DNA from: a virus
Virus record (IMG/VR): IMGVR_UViG_3300044648_000036
Span: 1 to 64,000 of that record
DNA: 64,000 nt
Direction: 5' to 3' (one strand)
The position numbers and the translations under genes were made by a program. The notes beneath the pieces were generated by a model. It had not been told where the DNA came from. It searched no databases and was given only the letters and a program-made list of their open reading frames with translations. The stretch's first letter is position 1. Each line of letters begins with the position of its first letter. Shown in pieces: positions 32,160 to 39,273 of this stretch.

Positions 32160-33070
32160 GTAAAAATATCTTAGCCCTATTTGGGGCAGCAGAGTCGGGT
32201 AAAGACACAGCCGCTAAGATCATACAATATCTTACCGGAGTCAAATATTGGGAACAAAAGACTGAAAGAATTATCGACAACCCGATACCTTACGGGTTAG
32301 ACGGATATGAGGACTGGGTCGCACTCAGTCCTTACCAGATAAAGAGGTTCGCCGGTAAAATTAAGGAGATAGCGTCCCTTATTACCGGTGTTCCTGTTTC
32401 CCAGTTCGAAGACCAGGAGTTCAAGAAGTCCTACTTACCGGATAACTGGGACAGGTGGAAAATACAGTTTACCGGGGAACACGGTAATGCTCAGTTTGGA
32501 CCTAATTACTCATCAAAAGAAGAGGCTATAGAAACTGAAAAAAATGCCAGAGTTAGTTACGCGTGGCCTAAAAGTTTAAAAACCGTTATTAGAAAAGAAC
32601 ATATGACCTTCCGAGACCTACTTGAAGAGATTGGCGCCAAGATGAGGGAGGTACACCCTATGTTCTGGATAAACTCCCTGTTTGCAGACTATAAAGGTCA
32701 TACGGAACGCTACCATAATCTTGAAAAGGATGGGTTATCTGAGATGTATCACCATCATTCTTGTGCTGAGTGTAGTCGATCCTTTAATGGGTGGAAGAGA
32801 CAGTACAGATGTCGGGAGTGTATAGAAAAGAACCCAGTTGTCTACCCCTTATGGTTGATAGCCGACGGACGCCTACCCGAAGAAGCTCAGGTTGTAAAAG
32901 AACGTGGGGGCCTTGTTATCAAGATAGTCCGCGAGACAGATAACCCAGTTTACGAGTCAGAGAGAAAACTGGATCAGGTGGAAGCTGACTACGTGATCTC
33001 GAACAATAAGAACAAGGAAGACCTGGTGAAGAAGTTAAGACTTATTCTCATCAAAGAAGGCATACTATGA
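32156..33070 (+). CDS. deoxynucleoside monophosphate kinase-like protein with zinc-finger insert
   Basis: The protein has 304 residues. P-loop GAAESGKDTA is at 10-19. Later MTFRDLLEEIGAKMREVHPMFW and LWLIADGRLPEEAQVVKERGG match the nucleotide-binding and DxR-like regions of phage dNMP kinases, which phosphorylate dNMPs for DNA synthesis. Unlike most of the family it has an insertion with C203-x2-C206 and C219-x2-C222 just before the last core strand, a likely zinc finger. Neighbouring genes are small and unknown. Confidence 0.75.
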   Translation: MSKNILALFGAAESGKDTAAKIIQYLTGVKYWEQKTERIIDNPIPYGLDGYEDWVALSPYQIKRFAGKIKEIASLITGVPVSQFEDQEFKKSYLPDNWDRWKIQFTGEHGNAQFGPNYSSKEEAIETEKNARVSYAWPKSLKTVIRKEHMTFRDLLEEIGAKMREVHPMFWINSLFADYKGHTERYHNLEKDGLSEMYHHHSCAECSRSFNGWKRQYRCRECIEKNPVVYPLWLIADGRLPEEAQVVKERGGLVIKIVRETDNPVYESERKLDQVEADYVISNNKNKEDLVKKLRLILIKEGIL

Positions 33071-33261
33071 CCGACTTCCTCAAACAGATAAACTGGAAAG
33101 AACTCCGGGATGACAGGTTCAACTTGGAGTATATCGCGGAGTTCGAACCACTGGATGATAAAGACATCAACTCCCTTTATTCAATAGTAGAGCTGATAGA
33201 CCAGTTACAGCAGGAAGCAGTAAGGTCAGGAATAACTAAAGAAGAAGTATATGGACAGTAA
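33067..33261 (+). CDS. small hypothetical protein (64 aa)
   Basis: The protein has 64 acidic residues, helical (NSLYSIVELIDQLQQEA). It overlaps the kinase stop by four bases and the next gene by 11. No family is recognised. Confidence 0.5.
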   Translation: MTDFLKQINWKELRDDRFNLEYIAEFEPLDDKDINSLYSIVELIDQLQQEAVRSGITKEEVYGQ

Positions 33262-33463
33262 ATTAAAAGAAGTAGTAGAATGTATCCTTGACTATCTGGA
33301 GGATACAGAAGAGCGGAGTTATCTCGAATCAGATGATAACGTCAGGGATACTCACATCTACGAGGATGTAGTAAGGCTCCGCCAGTGGCAGCAAACCGGG
33401 TGGATAGACGAGAATAAAGTACAGGAGGCACTGAACACCTTAAAAAAGAATCACGGACTATGA
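33251..33463 (+). CDS. small hypothetical protein (70 aa), paralogue of the protein at 19304
   Basis: The protein has 70 residues with CILDYLEDTEERSYLESDDN then HIYEDVVRLRQWQ. The order LDYL-x4-E-x-SYLESD...HIYED/HIYQS matches the opening of the 108-residue protein at 19304, so the two appear related. Function unknown. Confidence 0.5.
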   Translation: MDSKLKEVVECILDYLEDTEERSYLESDDNVRDTHIYEDVVRLRQWQQTGWIDENKVQEALNTLKKNHGL

Positions 33464-33723
33464 TAGACGTAGTAAACAAGAAGGTAGACGACCGCCGGCT
33501 CACTCATGATGAGGAAGAGTTACTGGAAGCCGGTCGTAAACAGGGAATGGTACAGGGGTTAGCTCTCGCCGTAGCCACCTTTATGAAATACTGGGGGGAA
33601 CACGCCGGTATTCAAGAGGTGTGGGGTTCTGCAGGGATGACTATACAGGAGTGTTACAATAATGGGGTAGACGAGTACGATATAGAAACTCTTATAAAAT
33701 ACCAAGATTACCTCGAAGGATAA
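33460..33723 (+). CDS. small hypothetical protein (87 aa)
   Basis: The protein has 87 residues, largely helical, with RKQGMVQGLALAVATFMKYWGEHAG. No family is recognised. Confidence 0.5.
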   Translation: MIDVVNKKVDDRRLTHDEEELLEAGRKQGMVQGLALAVATFMKYWGEHAGIQEVWGSAGMTIQECYNNGVDEYDIETLIKYQDYLEG

Positions 33724-33734
33724 AATAGACCAAT

Positions 33735-34154
33735 ATGAAACTAACAGATAAAAATACTGGGTACATTCTTATGAATGCTCAGACTCAGTCAGAATGGGAT
33801 ACCTGCACACATGCACTTTTATCCTTTACCCCAACTGATGTAGAAAAATGGAAAAAATACGCCCAGACAGCTAAGAATTTAAAGGAAGAGAACCCCGACT
33901 TCGCCAACCTCAGTTTTTATGAGTCTGTTGATTTCCTGAATCTGGGAGATGATATTTTACCGGAAGAAGTGGGTTGGTCTTTTGTAGAACTGGAAGAAGG
34001 TGAAAATAATTGGGACCAGGAAGAGTTACCAGAACAACGACTGGATACACATATGATGAAGGTTTATTCAAGTGGGTGCATTCAGTTCACAGCCTACGGT
34101 AAACACACTTCCGAGGAGTTCTGGACGACACACCTTAAAGTAGAAAGCCTGTAA
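33735..34154 (+). CDS. hypothetical protein (139 aa)
   Basis: The protein has 139 residues, acidic, with several Trp and a Glu-rich middle (VELEEGENNWDQEELPEQR). It is the last gene before a terminator. No family is recognised. Confidence 0.5.
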   Translation: MKLTDKNTGYILMNAQTQSEWDTCTHALLSFTPTDVEKWKKYAQTAKNLKEENPDFANLSFYESVDFLNLGDDILPEEVGWSFVELEEGENNWDQEELPEQRLDTHMMKVYSSGCIQFTAYGKHTSEEFWTTHLKVESL

Positions 34155-34179
34155 AAAAGTAGGCTAAATTGTAGATAAT

Positions 34180-34209
34180 GGGTGAGTTCATAGTGGGCTC
34201 ACCCTTTTT
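34180..34209 (+). terminator. rho-independent terminator
   Basis: GGGTGAG (34180-34186) pairs with CTCACCC (34198-34204) around an 11-base loop, followed by T5 (34205-34209). It ends the series that closes at 34154. Confidence 0.8.
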
Positions 34210-34211
34210 AT

Positions 34212-34240
34212 TTTGGTACTCTAATTTAGATACTCTAAAT
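34212..34240 (+). promoter_or_regulatory. promoter-like motif heading the NAD/PRPP gene set
   Basis: TTTTGG is followed by TACTCTAATTTAGATACTCT and AAATTTGG. It shares TCTAA and GATACTCTAA with the site at 18573 and TTAGATA with that at 10768. It begins right after the terminator and ends 18 bp before the ATG at 34259, so the upstream ATG at 34178 is unlikely to be used. It would drive the genes to 39273. Confidence 0.6.
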
Positions 34241-34258
34241 TTGGTAAACCTCACACAC

Positions 34259-34576
34259 ATGACAGAAGAACTAACAGGTAACCCGCGTATCCCGTTCGAG
34301 TCTGATACCGTTCTCCAGGTATGGAATACGGTAGATAAGGTAGTCATAGGAGTCTACGAGAACGGGAAAGCAGCAGCTATCAAGTTATCCGCCACCTACC
34401 AGTCAGTAGTACACTCTTACTCCCGTAAAAGGGTGGTAAAGGGTAAGATAAAGAGTGATCATTTTACATCCCCGCTCTACCCGGATATACCACTGGCTGC
34501 ACGACTCATCAGGAGGACTACTGATATGTTATTCCGGAACGGGGTGTTATATAACTCACTAAATAACGCAGCATGA
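34259..34576 (+). CDS. hypothetical protein (105 aa) ending in Ala-Ala
   Basis: The start is taken at 34259 (MTEELTGNP) because the earlier ATG at 34178 lies in the terminator region. The protein has a strand-rich middle and a basic C-terminal half (HSYSRKRVVKGKIKS, RLIRRTTDML). It ends NNAA. No family is recognised. Confidence 0.55.
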   Translation: MTEELTGNPRIPFESDTVLQVWNTVDKVVIGVYENGKAAAIKLSATYQSVVHSYSRKRVVKGKIKSDHFTSPLYPDIPLAARLIRRTTDMLFRNGVLYNSLNNAA

Positions 34577-34761
34577 CAGAAGAAGTAGACTACAACCAGA
34601 TGGCCTGTCCTGAGTTATCAGAACTGATCGACTACCAAATAGATAACCCAGTTGATGGGCGTAAGAAGAAAGAGTATAGAAAGTACCTGGAGAACTTACA
34701 GAAGATGATAGACAGTTATAATTTAAAAACCGGATTCCAGGCCTATCAAAAAGTTTTATGA
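34573..34761 (+). CDS. small hypothetical protein (62 aa)
   Basis: The protein has 62 residues, charged and helical (GRKKKEYRKYLENLQKMID). It overlaps both neighbours by four bases. No family is recognised. Confidence 0.5.
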   Translation: MTEEVDYNQMACPELSELIDYQIDNPVDGRKKKEYRKYLENLQKMIDSYNLKTGFQAYQKVL

Positions 34762-34934
34762 CATTAGAACAGACCCAGACAGATCAGAAGCCAATAAAGG
34801 TATTCATGTACCCCGGAGTAGAGGAGCTCAAGAAGATGACCCCTACCCAGCTCACAGAGACCAAAATAAAAGTAGACCAGTTATCTGACTACTTGGGATA
34901 CCTCATCAGACAAAAAATATATGATATTTTATGA
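34758..34934 (+). CDS. small hypothetical protein (58 aa)
   Basis: ATG at 34758 overlaps the previous stop and the TGA at 34932-34934 overlaps the next ATG, a tightly coupled arrangement. The product is a helical, charged protein with QLTETKIKVDQLSDYLGYLIR. No family is recognised. Confidence 0.55.
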   Translation: MTLEQTQTDQKPIKVFMYPGVEELKKMTPTQLTETKIKVDQLSDYLGYLIRQKIYDIL

Positions 34935-35266
34935 ACAGACCGCTAATTTATATAGCTGGTAAAATCAGTGATCTACCACCCGGGGTAGCTGAGAAAAACT
35001 TCCACGACGCCCAGGTTAGACTGGAAAATCAGGGGTGGGATACCCTTAACCCTTACGCCCGGATAGAAGGGTGGAAGAAGCAGAACGAGGACTACAAAGA
35101 AATAATGAGGTTAGTTCTTCAAGACCTCGCATCCTGTAAACATGCCTACTTCCTGAGGGGGTGGGAAAGAAGTTTAGGAGCGACGTTTGAGCACTTCGTT
35201 TGTCAGAAGACCGGGATAAAGATAATTTATGAAGAACAACCTAAGGAGGAGACCGTAGAGATATGA
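34931..35266 (+). CDS. DUF4406, nucleoside 2-deoxyribosyltransferase-like fold
   Basis: The protein has 111 residues: IYIAGKISDLPPG at the start, a helix, GWDTLNPYARIEGW, DLASCKHAYFLRGWERSLGATFEHFVCQKTG cut to the key parts ASCKHAYFLRGW and GATFEHFVC. This is the DUF4406 pattern, a relative of nucleoside deoxyribosyltransferases and TIR-like folds that bind ribosyl compounds. The supposed nucleophile Glu may be the one in ATFEH. It sits directly upstream of the Prs-like gene, so it may share NAD- or ribose-type substrates. Confidence 0.75.
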   Translation: MNRPLIYIAGKISDLPPGVAEKNFHDAQVRLENQGWDTLNPYARIEGWKKQNEDYKEIMRLVLQDLASCKHAYFLRGWERSLGATFEHFVCQKTGIKIIYEEQPKEETVEI

Positions 35267-36096
35267 TACTAAATTTAAGCAACCCACCGGCCTCAATAAT
35301 CAAGGCTAAGATCGGTAAATACCCTGATGGTCAGCAGTATGTTATTATCGACCCACAATTTACTGTAGGGGAGAACGGAATAACGATATACTCCCGGTTC
35401 AACTCCTTCCTGGATTTAGAACTAATAGTGACTGCCACTAAAGCGCTACAAAACCTTGATGTAAAGAAAATAAATCTATACGTTCCCTACATACTCGGTG
35501 CCCGGTCTGACCGGAAGTTTGAGTATGGTGGAACGTCCTATCTGGTGCAGATTATAGCGCCTATCCTGAACAGTTTGGGCCTCACCAAAGTTTACTGCTT
35601 GGACGTACACAACCAGGCAGTAGCAGAGGCGTGTATTAATAACCTCGTTTGTTATGATAACTCAGAGTTTATCAAACGAGTACTGGGTGACATACAATCC
35701 AAAAACCTTGTTATTGTTACCCCGGACGACGGCGCGTCCAAAAAGATATACCCGCTCTGTAAAAAACTCGGTTTAGAAGTACCCGTCGTCGTGTGTGCCA
35801 AACACAGGGATATTAAAACCGGTAAGATAGAAGGGGTAGATATCCCTCACGGGACACACTTCAAAAATGAAGAGGTAATGTTAATAGATGATATCTGTGA
35901 TGGCGGCAGGACGTTCATCGAAATAGCCAAGAAGTTAAAAACTTGGGGAGAACCTGCTAAAATGTACCTGGCTGTCACTCACGGAATATTTTCCGCGGGG
36001 TTTGATGAACTACACCAGTACTTTGACCAGATATTTTCTACTAACTCCGTGAAAGATCACCCAAATATATCTGTAACTCAATATCCAGTAATATGA
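35263..36096 (+). CDS. ribose-phosphate pyrophosphokinase-like (Prs-like), possible ADPR pyrophosphokinase
   Basis: The protein has 277 residues, shorter than bacterial Prs (about 315). It keeps RSDRK (81-85), LDVHNQ (113-118, metal-binding His), VTPDDGASKK (152-161), the flexible AKHRD (179-183) and the PRPP loop VMLIDDICDGGRTF (205-218). Prs makes PRPP from ribose-5-phosphate and ATP. In phage NARP1 systems the Prs homologue instead pyrophosphorylates ADP-ribose. Its overlap with the HAD gene and nearby NAMPT-like gene points to one pathway. Which substrate it uses cannot be read from sequence. Confidence 0.85.
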   Translation: MILNLSNPPASIIKAKIGKYPDGQQYVIIDPQFTVGENGITIYSRFNSFLDLELIVTATKALQNLDVKKINLYVPYILGARSDRKFEYGGTSYLVQIIAPILNSLGLTKVYCLDVHNQAVAEACINNLVCYDNSEFIKRVLGDIQSKNLVIVTPDDGASKKIYPLCKKLGLEVPVVVCAKHRDIKTGKIEGVDIPHGTHFKNEEVMLIDDICDGGRTFIEIAKKLKTWGEPAKMYLAVTHGIFSAGFDELHQYFDQIFSTNSVKDHPNISVTQYPVI

Positions 36097-36521
36097 TAGA
36101 TAAATATATAAACAGGTTAACCGAAGAGTGGTTACAACACGGTAAGATAATAGTAGCCATAGACTTTGATGACACAATATCTCCTTGGAAGCTGAACAGT
36201 CAGGAAGAGTGCAATAAAGTAATTGAGGTTCTTAAAGATGTGTGTGCTGTCGGAGCCTATATAGTAATATTTACAGCCTGCAGTAGTGACCGTTATCAGC
36301 ACATCGCAGAATACTGTACTTCTAAAGGGTTTAGTATAGATAGAATAAACCAGAACCCCATAGTCTTACCATACGGTAACCAGACTAAGGTGTACGCGAA
36401 CATATTCCTCGATGACCGCGGAGGTCTGGACGAAGCACTCAATATCTTACAAGAGAGCATGTACCGGGTACGTTCATCCAAGTATGGTAAGAACCTCTCG
36501 GAACAAACAGTAGAATTTTAA
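36093..36521 (+). CDS. HAD-like phosphatase (short)
   Basis: The protein has 142 residues. HAD motif I is VAIDFDDTIS (Asp24, Asp26), motif II IVIFTACSS with the Thr/Ser, and motif IV is IFLDDRGGLDEA. Motif III Lys is likely in the region around YGNQTK. It lies between Prs-like and NAMPT-like genes. It could act on a phosphorylated nicotinamide or ribose compound, or be a 5'-nucleotidase; this is inferred. Confidence 0.75.
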   Translation: MIDKYINRLTEEWLQHGKIIVAIDFDDTISPWKLNSQEECNKVIEVLKDVCAVGAYIVIFTACSSDRYQHIAEYCTSKGFSIDRINQNPIVLPYGNQTKVYANIFLDDRGGLDEALNILQESMYRVRSSKYGKNLSEQTVEF

Positions 36522-36533
36522 AAACAGATACTC

Positions 36534-38087
36534 ATGTTTAAACCAAACGCTTTATACTACGTAGATGGGTATAAGATCGCTCATAAAAAGATGCTGGCAG
36601 CAGGTACCACCCGTCTATACGGAACCTGGATACCAAGGTCAGTAAAATATGCTCCTAAAGGAGTAAATAAGATAGTATCATTCGGTCAGCAGTTAATGGT
36701 ACGCTGGCTGCACGATGAGTTCACGGAGAACTTTTTCAACCTTCCGGTAGATGTAGCTCACCGATTCGGTAAAGATATGTGCCTATACCTTGGGATGGAC
36801 TACGACTACACGCACTTCACAGAACTGCATAATCTCGGTTATCTCCCAATCCGCATCAAATCATTACCAGAAGGAGTAGAAACTGATCCGAATATCCCAC
36901 ATATGACCTTCATTAATACTGTAGACGGGTTTGGATGGCTTACTCTGTTCCTTGAAACTATCATTAGCGCCCTGGCGTGGAAGGCCCCGACTGCAGCCAC
37001 TATTCAGAAACTCTATAACCGTAACACTATGGAGTGGGTCACTAAAACCGATCCGGATAATTTATGGTTAGTACCGTTCCTTAACCATGATTTCAGCGCC
37101 CGCGGCCTTGATCCATTCTCGATGATGGCAGTTGGTCTAGGCCATGCTACAAGTTCTTTGGGCTCAGATACACTCATAACCATCCCGGCTGCCCGTTATT
37201 ATTATGACGAGCCCGAAGAGGAGGTCTGTGTGTTCTCTGTTAACGCCTCGGAACACTCAGTATCTACAACCAAAATATTTACAGTAGGGGAGCAGCAGAT
37301 GATAGCAGACTGGTTACAGGATTTCCCGAAGGGAATACTATCTATTGTATCTGACACTTTCGACCTGTGGAAACTGATAACCGAGTACTTACCGGCCAAT
37401 AAGGGATCCATTATGTCGAGGGAGGGTAAACTAGTCATACGTCCTGACAGTGGTGATCCGGTAGATATTATCTGCGGTTGTAAGGTTACTCAATCTGATG
37501 AAGATGAATTACTATATCGTGACCAGGATACATGGGAATCCTACCCGCCAGAAGAAGACATAGTTATTGTGAAACATAAGGTTGGTGCCAAGCCGGTATC
37601 TGAAGCGGAAAGCAAAGGGGTTATAGAAATCCTTTGGGATATATTCGGCGGTACTGTGAACACACACGGTTATAAAGTACTTGATCCTCATATTGGCGCC
37701 ATCTATGGTGACTCGATAACTCCGGACCGTCAGGTAGAAATCTATAAACGGTTAGCGGCTAAAAGGTTTGCTACTACCAACATCGTCTTGGGTATAGGGT
37801 CCTACACTTACCAGATGGTAACTCGTGATACACTAGGGTTTGCTGCTAAAGGCGCCTGGTTTGAGGCCAATGGTACGGGTTACGATATCTACAAGGATCC
37901 GGTGACAGATGATGGAACCAAAAAGTCACTAAAGGGGCTCATTAAAGTAAATCCCAACTTCACTGTTTGTACCCAATGTTCCCCGGAAGAGGAGTCAACC
38001 GGTTTACTCCAAACCATATATGAGAACGGGCAGTATTATAACAAGACCACTTTAAAAGACGTCCGTAACAGACTTAAGAACATATGA
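36534..38087 (+). CDS. nicotinamide phosphoribosyltransferase-like (NAMPT/NadV), possible ADPR-type transferase
   Basis: The protein has 517 residues, close to NAMPT (about 490). Active-site positions by comparison with human NAMPT: HDFSARG with Arg190 (R196), GSDT with Asp212 (D219), ASEHS with His241 (H247), IVSDTFD, and IRPDSGDP with Arg303 and Asp305 (R311, D313). A later GDSITPDRQVEI and VLGIGSYTYQMVTRDT complete the core; the phosphate loop SGGG of NAMPT is SYTYQ here, as in phage NadV. It makes NMN from nicotinamide and PRPP, or NAD+ from ADPR-pyrophosphate if NARP1-like. Confidence 0.9.
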   Translation: MFKPNALYYVDGYKIAHKKMLAAGTTRLYGTWIPRSVKYAPKGVNKIVSFGQQLMVRWLHDEFTENFFNLPVDVAHRFGKDMCLYLGMDYDYTHFTELHNLGYLPIRIKSLPEGVETDPNIPHMTFINTVDGFGWLTLFLETIISALAWKAPTAATIQKLYNRNTMEWVTKTDPDNLWLVPFLNHDFSARGLDPFSMMAVGLGHATSSLGSDTLITIPAARYYYDEPEEEVCVFSVNASEHSVSTTKIFTVGEQQMIADWLQDFPKGILSIVSDTFDLWKLITEYLPANKGSIMSREGKLVIRPDSGDPVDIICGCKVTQSDEDELLYRDQDTWESYPPEEDIVIVKHKVGAKPVSEAESKGVIEILWDIFGGTVNTHGYKVLDPHIGAIYGDSITPDRQVEIYKRLAAKRFATTNIVLGIGSYTYQMVTRDTLGFAAKGAWFEANGTGYDIYKDPVTDDGTKKSLKGLIKVNPNFTVCTQCSPEEESTGLLQTIYENGQYYNKTTLKDVRNRLKNI

Positions 38088-38335
38088 CCTTCACCATTAC
38101 CTTTACCCGGTACGCAGGTTTCCACCCCCGTTATTGTAAGAGAGGGGTGTGTGGCCTCGTACTAGGATGGGTCACCCTAACTTGGTATCATTACGACCTC
38201 GAGAAGGCCGTTCTAAAATTACTGAACAATGATCAAAACCGTACAAGTGGACGAGACCCTTCAGTTGAAGATAAAGCTGAATATGGTCACAGAAGAAAAG
38301 AGGAAGGCTCGGTCACGTTACGAACAGTTGAGTAG
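38084..38335 (+). CDS. small hypothetical protein (83 aa)
   Basis: The protein has 83 residues. The first half, with FTRYAGFHPRYCKRGVCGLVLGW, looks structured; the last third is polar and lies in the overlap with the next gene (up to 107 bp). One of the two frames may start later or be shorter. No family is recognised. Confidence 0.4.
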   Translation: MTFTITFTRYAGFHPRYCKRGVCGLVLGWVTLTWYHYDLEKAVLKLLNNDQNRTSGRDPSVEDKAEYGHRRKEEGSVTLRTVE

Positions 38336-38729
38336 GCAAGAAGATAATATCCGGACTAAGATAGAAGATCTGAATCAGAAGGATAAAGACCTGTTCATAA
38401 CACCTCACGCCATAACCCGGTTCCGGGAGCGGATAATGGACTTACCCAACCAGAAGATAAAGAATATACTCTCTGATGAGAGTCTGCTGAATAAGTACAA
38501 AGAGAACGGACCAGGCAGATATAAGTTACCTGAACCCTTTACCTACGTCACAGTAGCAGTTAAAGACTTCAGTGTTATTACCTGTTTTAACCAAAAGGAC
38601 CCGGAAGAACGGATAGACCTTTTGAGGGCCTATATGGATAACTGGGTAGAGGACAGGTGTAAACAGGTAATTAATCCCGAGTGGAATATCATGGCTCTGG
38701 GAGCATTTAAAAGAAAGTACTACAGATAA
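38229..38729 (+). CDS. hypothetical protein with HAxxRFRER motif
   Basis: The protein has 166 residues with a charged coiled-coil start and the central motif FITPHAITRFRERIMDLPNQ, similar to the 'HAxxRxxxR' motif of small nuclease-like (DUF4258/RelE-like) proteins, followed by a beta-rich end (TYVTVAVKDFSVITCF). A second in-frame Met at 38283 would reduce the overlap with the previous gene to 53 bp. Function uncertain. Confidence 0.55.
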   Translation: MIKTVQVDETLQLKIKLNMVTEEKRKARSRYEQLSRQEDNIRTKIEDLNQKDKDLFITPHAITRFRERIMDLPNQKIKNILSDESLLNKYKENGPGRYKLPEPFTYVTVAVKDFSVITCFNQKDPEERIDLLRAYMDNWVEDRCKQVINPEWNIMALGAFKRKYYR

Positions 38730-39040
38730 TGGAGATAATATGTTCAGATGCTAACTTCAGTCCTGAGGCACTGTCGTTTTACGAGAAGAATAACACCATA
38801 CCCCCAACACAAGACAGGATATACCCCGGTATCAGGGAGGTGATAAAGGTAGCAGCTACAGGAGAGACGGGGATACTACTGGAGGGACTGATAAACCCGC
38901 CGGTGACGTTCGCACACCCTATACTGGGCCGGGCCACAAAAGAAGTCACCTGGAATTTGAAGAGGTTCAGGACTCTATCCGGCGGTGAGATAACCCGGGA
39001 GATGATAGAAGAGATTATTAAAGAAAAGATCAAAACATGA
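38729..39040 (+). CDS. hypothetical protein (103 aa)
   Basis: The protein has 103 residues. PPTQDRIYPGIREVIKVAATGETGILLEGLINPPVTF has a pattern of a small phage beta-rich domain (IYPGIREV, GETGILLEGL). No family is recognised. Its stop overlaps the next start. Confidence 0.5.
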   Translation: MEIICSDANFSPEALSFYEKNNTIPPTQDRIYPGIREVIKVAATGETGILLEGLINPPVTFAHPILGRATKEVTWNLKRFRTLSGGEITREMIEEIIKEKIKT

Positions 39041-39273
39041 CAGAACAAGACATAATAGAATTCATAGAGTCCGGTCAGCCGGATATGGCTATCCTCGGGT
39101 ACTTCCTGATGGACGTAGAAGATAAATCCCCAGAAGCAGCCTACAACTACATAAAACCCATTTACGAAAAAGAGTTATCCCTGGCATTTACCAGGGATAT
39201 TTTTATGGAGTACTTCAACAACCTCGTTGCCCGGGGCGCCATCTCAGAGGGACCGGATATTTCCGGTAATTAG
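39037..39273 (+). CDS. hypothetical protein (78 aa), last gene of the plus block
   Basis: The protein has 78 residues, helical and acidic. Its TAG stop overlaps the TAA of the convergent minus-strand gene by a few bases. A strong hairpin with a T-run (39177-39203) lies inside the gene, about 70 bp before the stop. No family is recognised. Confidence 0.5.
   Translation: MTEQDIIEFIESGQPDMAILGYFLMDVEDKSPEAAYNYIKPIYEKELSLAFTRDIFMEYFNNLVARGAISEGPDISGN
39177..39203. terminator. terminator-like hairpin at the convergence of the two blocks
   Basis: ATCCCTGG (39177-39184) and CCAGGGAT (39191-39198) form a perfect 8-bp stem with a 6-base loop. On the plus strand ATTTTTATGG follows; on the minus strand AACTCTTTTTCG follows. 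It could stop transcription from both sides, and is the only such signal near the meeting point of the two blocks. It lies inside the last plus-strand gene. Confidence 0.55.

Noticed and set aside
34178-34258. Upstream start for the 105-residue protein
   Set aside because: It would place the start codon inside the terminator hairpin and before the promoter-like motif; ATG 34259 fits better.
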